Assembly: GCA_965115995.1 (NCBI GenBank) | Contig: OZ220472.1 | Coordinates: forward strand, 3,472,001-3,536,000 | Direction of reading: 5' to 3' | Source of the DNA: Poriferisodalis sp026713105 | GTDB lineage: Bacteria > Actinomycetota > Acidimicrobiia > Acidimicrobiales > Poriferisodalaceae | DNA length: 64,000 nt | In this document: positions 43,396 to 52,411 of the stretch, one piece after another | Layout: each line of letters opens with the position of its first letter | Numbering within the stretch: the first letter of the stretch is position 1 | Position numbers and translations under genes: made by a program | The notes under the pieces: model-generated | The model's database searches: none | What the model was told of the DNA's origin: nothing | Seen by the model: the letters and a program-made list of their open reading frames with translations, nothing else

Positions 43396-45132
43396 TCAGG
43401 GGCTGCCTCCATCGGACGCCGCGGGCAGCCTCGGTCCGGCGATGCGTAGATCTCCCCGCCGCCGCGTCACGCCCGTCCGGTCCAGGTGGCCCACCAGCGG
43501 CAGCGCGTACTTCCGGGTTGTGCCGAGCTCCTCGCGAATCTCCGCGACGGTGACGCCGTCTGGCTGAGCACCGAGCAGGCCCGCGATCCGCACGGCTGCC
43601 GCCTCGACTGCGGAAGCCGCAAACCAGATTCCGTCTGCATGCACGAGGTCGCCGCGAGCTTGCAGCGCCAGGAGCTCGCGCTGGGTGACGCCGCTCACCG
43701 CAGGCGGCGAGAAGGGCGACGCCGCCAGCTCGGCGATGACCGGATGGTCGGCGAGAACGTCGGCTGCGTCGGCGCGCCGCGCCCGGCCGGTCTCGATGAC
43801 GACGCCGTCGAGCGTGTCCATCGCGAGCCGCTGCCGTTCGTCGAGCGCAGCTAGGTCGAGACCGAGCGGTCCGGCACGCTCGATCTGGTCACGAAGGTCG
43901 TCAACCAGCGCCTCGGCCAGTTCTGGCGGCGCCACCCAGTCGCCGAGCACCGGTTCGGGGCGTTCGCCGGTCAACCGCTCGAGCTGGGCCGCTTCGACCC
44001 ACCCGCGCTCGGCGATCATGCGTTCAAGGCGGGCGTCGGGCTTGGCGACCGAAGCCCGCAATTGCGGGTCGGGATCCAGCACGGTCCCGCCGCCGACGGT
44101 TTGCCCCCGGCCGAAGTCGCGCAGCACGAAGCGGTCTCCCATCACGAGCGGCAGCGACACCGGCAGATGCAGCCGGGCATAGCCGGTCTGCCCGGGAGCG
44201 ATGCGCTCGGGCCCCAGCACCCGCAGCCGCACCGGCCACTCGCCCGATCCGAGGTACAGGGCGTAGGCGCCCCGCCGAGTCACATCACTGCCGAGGGTGG
44301 CGAGCACCGTCAGGTCGACGTCGATGCTGCGGGTGTGATGCCACTGGTCGCGCCGCACCAGAGCGATGCCGCGTCCCAGATCGTCGGCATCGACACCGGT
44401 GAGATTGAGCGCGACACGGTGACCCGGCCCAATTCGCTCGACTGCCGCGCCTTGGGTCTGGATGGCCCGTACCCGCGCCGCCTGGCCTCCTGGTGCAGTC
44501 GCCAGCTCGTCGCCGGCCGCGACACTGCCGCCCGCGAGCGTGCCGGTCACGATCCGGCCTGCGCCGGTGGCGGCGAACGATCGGTCGATCCACAAGCGAG
44601 GCCGGTCACGGTCGGCTGCGTTGGGCGTGGCAGCGCACAGGTCATCGAGCGCGCCCTGCAGCTCGTCCAGCCCAGTGCCGTCGATCGCATCGGTGGCGAC
44701 GACCGGTGCATGCTCGAGGAACGTGCCCTCGACATGCTCGGCGACGTCCAGCCGGGCCAACTCGGCCAGTTCGTCATCGACGAGACCGATCTGGCTGAGC
44801 ACCACTACGCCGTGGGAGATGCCCAGCAGATCCAGGATCGCCAGGTGTTCGGCCGACTGCGGCTTCCAGCCCTCCGGCGCCGCCACGACGAACAGGGAGG
44901 CGTCCACCGCTCCCACGCCGGCCAGCATGTTCTTCACGAAGCGGATGTGACCGGGGACATCCACGAAGCTGACCTGCCGGCCCGACGGCAAGGTGCAGAA
45001 CGCGAAGCCGAGGTCGATGGTGAGCCCGCGCGCCTTCTCTTCTGCCAGCCGGTCGGGATCGGTGCCGGTGAGCGCACGCACCAGTGTCGACTTGCCGTGA
45101 TCCACGTGTCCTGCGGTGCCAACGATGTGCAC
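43396..45132 (-). CDS. selB: selenocysteine-specific elongation factor
   Basis: The 578-residue GTPase delivers Sec-tRNA to UGA/SECIS codons. G-motifs are GTAGHVDHGKSTLVRALTG, TIDLGFA, and DVPGHIRFVKNM. The position of the usual NKxD reads LSQIGLVDDE, so the guanine-specificity motif is altered. The C-terminal part holds the winged-helix repeats that bind SECIS RNA (EIREELGTTRKYALPLVGHL). GTG 45132 starts exactly at the GTPase domain (VHIVGTAGH). It follows selA by 38 bp in one operon. Confidence 0.93.
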   Translation of the reverse strand: MHIVGTAGHVDHGKSTLVRALTGTDPDRLAEEKARGLTIDLGFAFCTLPSGRQVSFVDVPGHIRFVKNMLAGVGAVDASLFVVAAPEGWKPQSAEHLAILDLLGISHGVVVLSQIGLVDDELAELARLDVAEHVEGTFLEHAPVVATDAIDGTGLDELQGALDDLCAATPNAADRDRPRLWIDRSFAATGAGRIVTGTLAGGSVAAGDELATAPGGQAARVRAIQTQGAAVERIGPGHRVALNLTGVDADDLGRGIALVRRDQWHHTRSIDVDLTVLATLGSDVTRRGAYALYLGSGEWPVRLRVLGPERIAPGQTGYARLHLPVSLPLVMGDRFVLRDFGRGQTVGGGTVLDPDPQLRASVAKPDARLERMIAERGWVEAAQLERLTGERPEPVLGDWVAPPELAEALVDDLRDQIERAGPLGLDLAALDERQRLAMDTLDGVVIETGRARRADAADVLADHPVIAELAASPFSPPAVSGVTQRELLALQARGDLVHADGIWFAASAVEAAAVRIAGLLGAQPDGVTVAEIREELGTTRKYALPLVGHLDRTGVTRRRGDLRIAGPRLPAASDGGSP

Positions 45133-45170
45133 GCCGCCAGCATGCCCTGCGCGGAGTGCGGCGATGTGGC

Positions 45171-46451
45171 CTACTCGCTCAGCGCGCGGCGGACGGCGGC
45201 GGCTACCACGGCGTCGTCGGCGGGGTCGACGGTGCGCAGGTCGATCACGGTGGTCTGCTCGTTGACCCGGGCGACGACCGGCGGGTCGTTCGCCCGCAGT
45301 GCCGCTGCGTAGTCGCCGTCGAGCTCGATGCCGGCGGAGGGGATCTCCTGGCCAGGCAACGACCCGGCGCCGGCCAGAGCGCTCGTGCGCGCCGGCCGTC
45401 CGACACCGAGGGCCGCGGCACGCTCGTCCAGCTCGTCGATGGGCACCTGGGCCATCCGCCAAAAGGGAATCGCATCGGCATCGCGCCGCAGGTAGGCCAG
45501 CGCCACCGACTGCAACGCGTCGAGCACCAGCGAACCGGGCCGGAAAGCCCGCATCAGCGGGTGAGCAGCGCAGGCGGAGATCAAGTCGGCCCGACCGCAG
45601 ATGATCCCGGCCTGAGGTCCGCCCATCAGCTTGTCGCCGGAGAACGTCACCAGCGCAGCACCCGCAGCGAGCGTCTGGCGGGCACCCGGCTCGCCGGCCA
45701 GCCAGTCCGGCCGCGCCCCCAACCACGGGCACCGCTCGTCGAGCAGGCCCGATCCCAGGTCTGACACCACCGGCGGCCCGATCTTGGCAAGGTCGGCCAC
45801 AGCGGCTTCCTCGGTAAACCCGGTGATGCGGTAGTTGGACGGATGCACTTTCAGCAGCAGCGCGATGTCATCACGCTCAGCGGCGGCTCGGTAGTCGCCA
45901 GCCCGGGTGCGGTTGGTGGTGCCCACCTCCACAAGCCGCGCGCCCGACTGCTCCATCACCTCAGGAACCCGGAAACCGCCCCCGATCTCCACCAGTTCGC
46001 CCCGAGACACGGCCACCCCGCGGTCACGAGCCAGCGCCGCCAGCACCAGCGTCACCGCAGCAGCGCAGTTGTTGACGACCAGGGCGGCTTCCGCACCGGT
46101 CAGCGTCGCCAGCAGCAACGAGGCATGCGAAGTGCGCGACCCGCGCCGCCCCGAAGCCAGATCGAATTCCAGATTGCTGAACCGCGCCAACCCGCCGTCA
46201 TGCTCCAGCCCCAGAGGAGCCCGACTGTGATGACGGCCGAGCGGAGCTCGACCCAAATTCGTGTGCAGCAGCACCCCAGTCGCGTTAATGGCCGGTCCCA
46301 GCAGATTGCGCCGCAACCGGTGCGCCTCATCGGCTGCCGAGTCGGGGTCCCCAGCCGCAATAGCCGCCCGGGCAGCAATGACCAGCAAAGGATGCGGCAA
46401 ACCCACGTCCGCGATCCGAAGCGCCAAATCGTTCACCGACGGCGGCCGCAT
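45171..46451 (-). CDS. selA: L-seryl-tRNA(Sec) selenium transferase
   Basis: The 426-residue PLP enzyme converts seryl-tRNA(Sec) to selenocysteyl-tRNA(Sec) using selenophosphate. It shows INATGVLLHTNLGRAPL, VNNCAAAVTLVLAAL, KVHPSNYRITGFTE, SDLGSGLL and the PLP-lysine region VTFSGDKLMGGPQAGII. ATG 46451 gives a slightly short N-terminus for the family. It is upstream of selB, and the matching tRNA-Sec is at 59.2 kb. selD is not in the window. Confidence 0.94.
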   Translation of the reverse strand: MRPPSVNDLALRIADVGLPHPLLVIAARAAIAAGDPDSAADEAHRLRRNLLGPAINATGVLLHTNLGRAPLGRHHSRAPLGLEHDGGLARFSNLEFDLASGRRGSRTSHASLLLATLTGAEAALVVNNCAAAVTLVLAALARDRGVAVSRGELVEIGGGFRVPEVMEQSGARLVEVGTTNRTRAGDYRAAAERDDIALLLKVHPSNYRITGFTEEAAVADLAKIGPPVVSDLGSGLLDERCPWLGARPDWLAGEPGARQTLAAGAALVTFSGDKLMGGPQAGIICGRADLISACAAHPLMRAFRPGSLVLDALQSVALAYLRRDADAIPFWRMAQVPIDELDERAAALGVGRPARTSALAGAGSLPGQEIPSAGIELDGDYAAALRANDPPVVARVNEQTTVIDLRTVDPADDAVVAAAVRRALSE

Positions 46452-46523
46452 CGCCCGGACACTACCGCCACCCCTTCCACCCACCCCCAGGCAGCCGCCA
46501 GTAGCGAAGCCACAAAAGACCAA

Positions 46524-46630
46524 GGAGTGCGGCGGCGTCGCCGACTGGGCGTATTTCGCAGCGCCAAAACGACGGCAAGAGTGACGGGCGGCGCTGCGCT
46601 GTCGCCCAGGCGGTGATGCCGCCGCACTCC
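46524..46630 (+). repeat. family B palindromic repeat (copy 1)
   Basis: Outer arms GGAGTGCGGCGGCGTCGCCG and its near-complement ending GCCGCCGCACTCC enclose GGGCGTATTTCGCAGCGCC and GGCGGCGCTGCGCTGTCGCC, which also pair around an internal loop. It lies between divergent selA and the NUDIX gene, 73 bp before the latter. Confidence 0.93.
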
Positions 46631-46702
46631 GGGCGCGACTCCGGGCACAGCCAAAGTGCCCCAAGTAGCGTCGCCGAAGCGTGTCCGACGACGGGAGCAG
46701 CC

Positions 46703-47551
46703 GTGACAGATTCCGCTGCACATGTTGAGATTCCGATGCGCCTGGCAGCCACCGTGATGCTGGTCCGAGACGGCACCGACGGACTCGAGGTGTTCATGCT
46801 GCGCCGCAACCCACGCAGCGAATTCGTCCCCGGCCAGTTCGTCTTCCCCGGCGGCGCTGTCGACGCGGAAGATCGGGACGATCCGGGCTTGGAGGCGGTC
46901 TGCTTCGGACTCGACGATGCAACCGCCTCCGCAATGATCGGCGTCGATCATGGAGGTCTCGCGTTCTGGGTGGCCGCAGTCCGGGAGTGCTTCGAGGAAG
47001 CGGGTGTCCTGCTGGCCCGCAACGGCAACGATCACGTCTCCTTCGATGACCCCGGAACGGCATCGCGATTCGAGGCGCTGCGCCGGCAAGTCCACAGCGG
47101 CGAACTGCGGCTGGCGCAGATGTGCGAAGACGAGGGCCTCGTGCTCGAGCTCGACGAACTGCGCTTCGTGAGCCATTGGATCACCCCGGTCGGCCCGACA
47201 CGCCGCTTCGACACCTGTTTCTTCATCGCCCACGCACCCGAGGGCCAAGAGCCGCTGCACGACGGCAGCGAAACGGTCGAGAGCACCTGGATCCGCCCCG
47301 CCGATGCCTTCGCCCAGCACGCCGAGGGCAAGTTCATGATGATCTTCCCCACCCTCAAGAACCTCGAGCCACTGCTCGAAGTCGACAACGTCGCCGACCT
47401 CATGGCCTGGGCAGACCGCCTAGAGGACATCCCGGCCCTGCTCCCAGCAATAGCGATCAGCCCCGAAGGAAAGGCCGTGACGCTCCTGCCCGGCGACAAG
47501 GGCTTCGAAGAAGCAAAAGCAAACCCCCCACCCCCAGGAAGCCTGCAATAG
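46703..47551 (+). CDS. NUDIX hydrolase (NUDT19-like, with insertion in the Nudix region)
   Basis: The 282-residue protein has an N-terminal strand region RLAATVMLVRDG, then VPGQFVFPGGAVDAED and, after an insertion of about 35 residues, AAVRECFEEAGVLLAR. Together these make a split Nudix box (REx2EE in RECFEEAG). This spacing is typical of NUDT7/NUDT19-like CoA or acyl-CoA diphosphatases. The GTG at 46703 has GGGAG 5 nt upstream. The 3' end is rich in GCA and GTA codons, and a partial family B repeat starts 20 bp after the stop. Confidence 0.87.
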   Translation: MTDSAAHVEIPMRLAATVMLVRDGTDGLEVFMLRRNPRSEFVPGQFVFPGGAVDAEDRDDPGLEAVCFGLDDATASAMIGVDHGGLAFWVAAVRECFEEAGVLLARNGNDHVSFDDPGTASRFEALRRQVHSGELRLAQMCEDEGLVLELDELRFVSHWITPVGPTRRFDTCFFIAHAPEGQEPLHDGSETVESTWIRPADAFAQHAEGKFMMIFPTLKNLEPLLEVDNVADLMAWADRLEDIPALLPAIAISPEGKAVTLLPGDKGFEEAKANPPPPGSLQ

Positions 47552-47570
47552 CAAGGGCACAACAAGCCAA

Positions 47571-47614
47571 GGAGCACGGCGGCGCAGCCGACTGGGCGTA
47601 TTTCGCACCGCCAA
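47571..47614 (+). repeat. half of a family B palindromic repeat
   Basis: GGAGCACGGCGGCGCAGCCG followed by GACTGGGCGTATTTCGCACC matches the left half of family B. The right half is missing. It lies immediately upstream of a complete copy. Confidence 0.85.
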
Positions 47615-47661
47615 GACTCGGTGTCCCGGCCACGCGCTGGCGCGATGGCACAGAAGACCAA

Positions 47662-47768
47662 GGAGTGCGGTGGCGTCGCCGACTGGGCGTATTTCGCAGC
47701 GCCAGAGCGACGGCACTCGCAACGGGCGGCGCTGCGCTGTCGCCCAGGCGGTGATGCCACCGCACTCC
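47662..47768 (+). repeat. family B palindromic repeat (copy 2)
   Basis: It is almost the same as copy 1. The left arm has GCGGTGGC where copy 1 has GCGGCGGC, and the right arm has GCCACCGC where copy 1 has GCCGCCGC, so the change is matched on both sides and pairing is kept. It lies between the convergent NUDIX and mrp genes. Confidence 0.93.
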
Positions 47769-47792
47769 GGGCGCGCGTTACCAAAGAGAGCG

Positions 47793-48983
47793 CTATCGAC
47801 GACCAACAAACGTCACAGGAACAGGCCCATCCATCCGAGCAGTGCAACTCCCCATATCCACCGGCGGGCAGAACTCAGAAACCAGCAGCTCGGTGATCCG
47901 CTCGAACACCACAGCAGCAGCCCCACCCGCGCCACCACCAGTAACCGGCTCGCCAGCATCACCACCAGCAGAAACCGCAGGTTCCAGCGGGATCGAGCCC
48001 AGCAGCGGCACACCCAGGTCGGTGGCCAAACGCTCCCCGCCGCCCTCGCCGAAGAACGACCAGCGCTGCCCGTCGGGCGCCTCGAATGGACTCATGTTCT
48101 CCGCGACGCCCACGATCGGCATATGGCTGCGGCGCGCCATGTCAGCCACGCGCACCGCCACCTTCTGGGCGCTGAGCGCCGGGGTGGTCACCACCAGCAT
48201 CTCGGCCTGGGGCAGCAGCCGGGCGAGCGCCATCTGCACGTCGCCGGTGCCGGGGGGCATGTCGATGAGCAGGTAGTCCATCTCGCCCCAGTCCACGTCG
48301 TGCAGGAACTGCTCGACGGCCTTGGCGAGCATGAGTCCCCGCCACATCAGGGCGGTTTCCTCGGTCTCCACCAGCAGTCCGGTCGACACGACCTTCAGCA
48401 GGCCGTCGCCGGCAGCGAGCTCGTCGGGCACGATCTTGCCCCGCTCCTCGCCCTCGCCGGGAGGCCGGGCGGTGAGGCGACCCTCCAAGCCGAGCATGCG
48501 GGGAATGCTGAATCCCCAGATGTCCGCGTCCAGCACGCCCACGACGAAGCCGCGTGCGGCCAGCGCTGCCGCCAGGTTCACGGTCACCGACGACTTGCCC
48601 ACGCCGCCCTTGCCTGAGGCCACTGCCAGCACGCGGGTGCTGGCGTGCACCTGCGTCGGCGCAGCGTTGTCGCGCGCGGTGCGGCGGGCACGCTCCATCA
48701 CCCGGGCCTTCTCTGCAGCGTTCAGCTCGTCCCAGTGCAGCCGCACCTGCTCGATGCCTGCCAGACCGGCGACCCGCGTCTCGCAATCTCGCTTGATGGT
48801 GGCGCGCAGCGGGCAGCCGGCGGTGGTCAAGGCCACGGTCACGTGCCCGGTGGTGCCTTCGCGGTAGGCGTTGCGCACCATGCCCAGGTCGACGATGTTG
48901 TCGCCCAGTTCAGGGTCCATGACGCCGCGCAGGATCGAGATCATCGCCTCGTCATTGACGCGGGCATCGGTGGACGCGCTCAC
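47793..48983 (-). CDS. Mrp/NBP35 family iron-sulfur cluster carrier ATPase
   Basis: The protein has an N-terminal MIP18/DUF59 domain (ILRGVMDPELGDNIVDLGMV) and a P-loop ATPase domain with VASGKGGVGKSSVTVNLA, LDADIWGFSIPRMLGL and LIDMPPGTGDVQM. Mrp/ApbC proteins bind and transfer [4Fe-4S] clusters. The usual C-terminal CxxC is not seen in the normal place; cysteines near the end (SEFCPPVDMGSC) could substitute. GTG 48983 is a best guess for the start; ATG 48944 is possible. It is divergent from the A-type carrier gene, so both concern Fe-S assembly. Confidence 0.9.
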   Translation of the reverse strand: MSASTDARVNDEAMISILRGVMDPELGDNIVDLGMVRNAYREGTTGHVTVALTTAGCPLRATIKRDCETRVAGLAGIEQVRLHWDELNAAEKARVMERARRTARDNAAPTQVHASTRVLAVASGKGGVGKSSVTVNLAAALAARGFVVGVLDADIWGFSIPRMLGLEGRLTARPPGEGEERGKIVPDELAAGDGLLKVVSTGLLVETEETALMWRGLMLAKAVEQFLHDVDWGEMDYLLIDMPPGTGDVQMALARLLPQAEMLVVTTPALSAQKVAVRVADMARRSHMPIVGVAENMSPFEAPDGQRWSFFGEGGGERLATDLGVPLLGSIPLEPAVSAGGDAGEPVTGGGAGGAAAVVFERITELLVSEFCPPVDMGSCTARMDGPVPVTFVGRR

Positions 48984-49158
48984 GGAACGCAGGGTAATGG
49001 CGATGTGCGCAGGCCCACCGGTTGGGAGCTGCGCCAGCCCGGGTGCGGCGGTTAGCAGGAAGCACACGTTGCGTGGCCGACCTGTGCAATCACGTGCTGT
49101 GGCACTAACATCGGTCACGGAACATTCGCCCACTGGGACTGATTCGGGAGTCGCTGTT

Positions 49159-49494
49159 GTGATCACCCTCACCGATACCGCCGCTGACAAGGTCCACGAG
49201 CTCATCGCCGAGGAGTTGTCCGAGGCTGGAGGCGAGCAGGAACTGGCACTGCGGGTCGCAGTGCGCCCGGGTGGCTGCTCGGGCTTCAGCTACGAGATGT
49301 TCTTCGATTCCGAAGTGGCCAACGACGACATGTCGAAGGCCTACGGCGACATCAAGGTCGTGTCAGATCCGATGAGCGCCCAGTTGCTCGAAGGCGCCAC
49401 GCTCGACTTCACCGACGGCTTGATGGGATCAGGCTTCGCCATCGACAATCCCAACGCGCAGCGCACCTGCGGCTGCGGCAACTCGTTCAGCTGA
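49159..49494 (+). CDS. A-type iron-sulfur carrier (ErpA/IscA/SufA family)
   Basis: The 111-residue protein has the three family cysteines, one in RPGGCSGFSYEM and two in the C-terminal RTCGCGNSFS. It accepts clusters from a scaffold and passes them to apoproteins. GTG 49159 is chosen for GGGAG 8 nt upstream, giving normal family length. Mrp lies divergently upstream, and a protein that needs two [2Fe-2S] clusters lies directly downstream. Confidence 0.94.
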   Translation: MITLTDTAADKVHELIAEELSEAGGEQELALRVAVRPGGCSGFSYEMFFDSEVANDDMSKAYGDIKVVSDPMSAQLLEGATLDFTDGLMGSGFAIDNPNAQRTCGCGNSFS

Positions 49495-49553
49495 GCCGCA
49501 CTGGTCCCGACCTCAGCCTGAGCCCGCCGCCTGGCGCGGGCTCGGCTGGCGAC

Positions 49554-51224
49554 TTGCAGGCCTCCACTCTCCGTTTTGACGTCGACGGCCGCGCCGTCGA
49601 GGTGCCCGACGACGGCGACACCCTGCTCGGCGTGCTGCGCGACCGCGTCGGCGTCGAAGCGGTGCTCGACGGCTGCAGTCCCCAAGGGCAGTGCGGTTGC
49701 TGCACGGTGCTGGTCGACGACGAGCCCCGCGTGGCCTGCGTCACACCGGCAAGACGGGTAGCAGGCCGCCGGATCACCACCGCCGCCGGATTGAGCCCCG
49801 ACGAGCAACAACGCTGGTCCGAGGCCTTTCTGGCATGCGGCGCCACCCAATGCGGCTTCTGCACGCCAGGAATTGTCTGCCGATTCGTCGGCCACGAGCG
49901 CCGTGGAGCCGACTTGTCAGACCGAACCACGGTCGACAGAGCACTCGCGGCACATCTTTGCCGCTGCACCGGTTGGCAGACGATCCGCGAAGCGGCCGCC
50001 CACACCGCAGCGGCACTCACCGCACGAGCGAGCGACCCACCCGAGCGTCACCGCGCCACCGCTGCCCCGGCAACGGTGTCGTCCGCCGAAGTCCCCGAGC
50101 GCGACCCCGAAGCGGCAGCACGCCGCGCCAGCATCGAGACCGGCGGACCCCAACAGTCAGTGCCCGCAAGTGTGCTCGGCGACATCGACTTCGGAGCCGA
50201 CGGCGCACCCAACGGCACGCTCACCGCCGTCGCCGGCCCAGCCGGCGAATGGCACGCCGCCGAAACCTTGGCCCAAGCCCGGCAACAAGCCGGCAAGGTG
50301 CAAGGCCGCCGCACCACGCTCGAACCGGCCCCGCCGATCGACATACCGGAACCGCCAGAGGGCACCCAGTGGGTCATTCGCCTCGCGACCTGCTGGACCG
50401 AACCCGGCTACCTCGAAACCGACGCCGCCTGGTGCGAACCCGACGGCGAGCCGTCGGACCCGTTGGCCAACGGAGGAGCGTTCGGCGGCAAGGCTGAGTC
50501 ACCGGTCCGCGACGAAGCGAGACATCTGGCCGCGGAGCTCGGCCAACCAGTCCGCGTGCTGTGGTCACGAGAAGACGCCGTAAGGCGAGGCCCTAAACGC
50601 CCCCCGCTGGCCGCGGGCCTGCACGCCGACGGCACCGGAATCATCCGCATCGCCCGAACCCCAGGAGCAGCACAAGTGCTGCAAGCGGTGCTGCCCAACG
50701 CTGACATAGTCGAAGTCGACCTACCCGGCCCGCCCACATCTACCGCCCTACGCGCCGCACCCTGGGCAGAAGCCCAGATGCTCGCCGCCGCGCTCAACCG
50801 CCGCCAGGCCGGCGACCCGCTCGTCGAATCCACCGTCACAGTCGACCTCACCTCACCCGACGGCGCCGCGGCCCGCGCCACCGTCAGCCCGGACGGCATC
50901 AAGGTGCACATCGACGCGGGCGACCCACTCGACGAGGTAACGCTGCGCAGCTACGTCATCGGCGCCAGCCATATGGCCTGGAGCTGGGTCACATCGGAAT
51001 CCCTGTCGGTCGACGCCGAAGGCGAGATACAAGACCTGACGATCCGCAGCTTCGGCATAGCTCGCTCCGCCGAAACCCCCCACATAGAAGTCAAGATCGA
51101 ACCCTCCCAACACCCACCAGTCCAAGCCGGAGAAGCAGTCTTCGCAGCAGTAGCGGCGGCCACCTGGCTCAGCCAAGGCACTCCACCCCAACTCCCCACT
51201 GGGGGAAGCCGGTCATCGCGCTAG
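49554..51224 (+). CDS. miniature xanthine-dehydrogenase-like fusion: [2Fe-2S] subunit plus part of a molybdenum subunit
   Basis: Residues about 1-150 form a complete CoxS/XdhC-type iron-sulfur domain. CSPQGQCGCC with a fourth Cys (RVAC) binds the first cluster, and CGATQCGFC plus LCRCTGW binds the second. A variable linker follows to about residue 265. The rest resembles parts of a molybdenum subunit: NGGAFGGKAESPVRDEARHL (the molybdopterin GGxFGGK motif), RVLWSREDAV, and a C-terminal part like the end of CoxL. The first MoCo domain and the catalytic-Glu region are not seen, and total length is 556 instead of about 950 for both subunits. TTG 49554 is a tentative start. No FAD subunit is near. 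Confidence 0.78.
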   Translation: MQASTLRFDVDGRAVEVPDDGDTLLGVLRDRVGVEAVLDGCSPQGQCGCCTVLVDDEPRVACVTPARRVAGRRITTAAGLSPDEQQRWSEAFLACGATQCGFCTPGIVCRFVGHERRGADLSDRTTVDRALAAHLCRCTGWQTIREAAAHTAAALTARASDPPERHRATAAPATVSSAEVPERDPEAAARRASIETGGPQQSVPASVLGDIDFGADGAPNGTLTAVAGPAGEWHAAETLAQARQQAGKVQGRRTTLEPAPPIDIPEPPEGTQWVIRLATCWTEPGYLETDAAWCEPDGEPSDPLANGGAFGGKAESPVRDEARHLAAELGQPVRVLWSREDAVRRGPKRPPLAAGLHADGTGIIRIARTPGAAQVLQAVLPNADIVEVDLPGPPTSTALRAAPWAEAQMLAAALNRRQAGDPLVESTVTVDLTSPDGAAARATVSPDGIKVHIDAGDPLDEVTLRSYVIGASHMAWSWVTSESLSVDAEGEIQDLTIRSFGIARSAETPHIEVKIEPSQHPPVQAGEAVFAAVAAATWLSQGTPPQLPTGGSRSSR

Positions 51225-51236
51225 CGTCACCGAGCG

Positions 51237-51698
51237 ATGGCTGAACCAGCAATTGACAAGCTGCGGCGCCTTGTGGCCGCAGAAGACGGACTGTGCAGCT
51301 TTGTCTGCCTCGACAGCAGCGGAAGCCCGCACGTGTCGATCATCAACGCGGGGGTGATGGACAACCCCGTGACCGGCGAAACCAGCGTCGCGTGCGTTGT
51401 GCGAGCAAATGCCCGAAAGGCACGCCTGCTGCGTGACGACCTGCGTGCGGCAATCGCGTTTCGCCACCGCTGGGACTGGGTCGCCGTTCACGGCAACGCC
51501 CAGCTCATCGGCCTCGACGATCCCGCTGAGGGCTTCGACAACGACAACCTGCCCGAGCTGCTTCGCGAGGTGTTCCGCTCGGCCGGCGGCGCCCACGAAG
51601 ACTGGGACGAGTACGACCGGGTGATGGCCCGCCAGCGGCGCCTCGCGATCTTCATCACACTCGACCACATCACGTCCAACGCCGGCAGCATCAGCTGA
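51237..51698 (+). CDS. pyridoxamine-phosphate-oxidase-fold (PPOX/F420 type) protein
   Basis: The 153-residue protein is of the split beta-barrel flavin/deazaflavin-binding type. It has DGLCSFVCLDSSGSPHVS and ARKARLLRDDLRAAIAFRH in the order expected of actinobacterial PPOX-class proteins, which often use F420 or FMN. The substrate is unknown. It starts 12 bp after the molybdenum-type fusion and precedes ridA by 26 bp, so the genes may be co-transcribed. Confidence 0.8.
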   Translation: MAEPAIDKLRRLVAAEDGLCSFVCLDSSGSPHVSIINAGVMDNPVTGETSVACVVRANARKARLLRDDLRAAIAFRHRWDWVAVHGNAQLIGLDDPAEGFDNDNLPELLREVFRSAGGAHEDWDEYDRVMARQRRLAIFITLDHITSNAGSIS

Positions 51699-51724
51699 GC
51701 CCCCAACCGCAGGAGCGCACCCCC

Positions 51725-52072
51725 ATGGCTGCACCCGTCGCCCACTATTCGAAGTGGTACCGAGCCGGCGATTTCGTGTTCGTCTCGGGCCAGATCGGCC
51801 TCGCAGACGGCGCGCTCGTCGAAGGCGTCGAAGCGCAGGCCCGAGCAGTGCTCGCCAACGTCGTAGAAGCCCTGGAAGAAGCCGGAGGCACGCTCGACGA
51901 CGTCGTCAAGTGTCTGGTCTTCATGACCGACATCTCCAACTTCTCGCTGATCAACTCGATCTACGCAGAAGCCTTCGGCAACCACCGCCCAGCTAGAAGC
52001 GCGATCGGCGTGGCGGCCCTCCCCCTAGGCGCCGAAGTAGAGATAGAAGCCATCGCCCACCTCCCCAAGTAG
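51725..52072 (+). CDS. RidA-family enamine/imine deaminase
   Basis: The 115-residue protein of the RidA/YjgF/UK114 family hydrolyses reactive 2-aminoacrylate and related imines. The conserved arginine is in RPARSAIGVAALPLGAEVEI, and the N-terminal half shows FVFVSGQIGLADG. AGGAG lies 9 nt before the ATG. The 3' end has GTA- and CTA-rich codons. Confidence 0.92.
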   Translation: MAAPVAHYSKWYRAGDFVFVSGQIGLADGALVEGVEAQARAVLANVVEALEEAGGTLDDVVKCLVFMTDISNFSLINSIYAEAFGNHRPARSAIGVAALPLGAEVEIEAIAHLPK

Positions 52073-52092
52073 CAGCGAAGTACGCTCAAACC

Positions 52093-52248
52093 GTGTTCGG
52101 CGCCATCGTCATCGTGGTCGTGCTCCTGCTGAGCCCCTTCATCATCACGATCTCCCTGGCAGCAGTAGCAGCAGCCCTAGGCAGGCTCCTACACGAAGAC
52201 GCCGAAGACCGCCACCAAGGCAGCTCCCTCATCCAAACCAACGTCTGA
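52093..52248 (+). CDS. small single-span membrane protein, 51 residues
   Basis: A short frame starts at GTG 52093. It encodes one long hydrophobic segment (FGAIVIVVVLLLSPFIITIS, then LAAVAAALG) and a charged tail (HEDAEDRHQG). It begins 20 bp after ridA on the same strand. No family is recognised. The hydrophobic pattern and codon positions favour a real gene, but no strong ribosome site is seen. Confidence 0.6.
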   Translation: MFGAIVIVVVLLLSPFIITISLAAVAAALGRLLHEDAEDRHQGSSLIQTNV

Positions 52249-52284
52249 GGTAACCCCCCAACGGGTGAAGGCACACCCAAACAA

Positions 52285-52395
52285 GGGGTGCGACGTGGGG
52301 CTGCCGGATGGGCGTATTTCGCAGCGCCAAAACAACCGCGCTCGCAACGGGCGGCGCTGCGCTGTCGCCCAGCCGGCAGCCCCACGGCGTGCCCC
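52285..52395 (+). repeat. family B palindromic repeat (copy 3)
   Basis: The core GGGCGTATTTCGCAGCGCCA and GCAACGGGCGGCGCTGCGCT matches copies 1 and 2. The outer arms are different (GGGGTGCGACGTGGGGCTGC against GCAGCCCCACGGCGTGCCCC) but still pair with each other. It lies between convergent genes. Confidence 0.93.
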
Positions 52396-52411
52396 GGGCG
52401 CAAGATGACAG

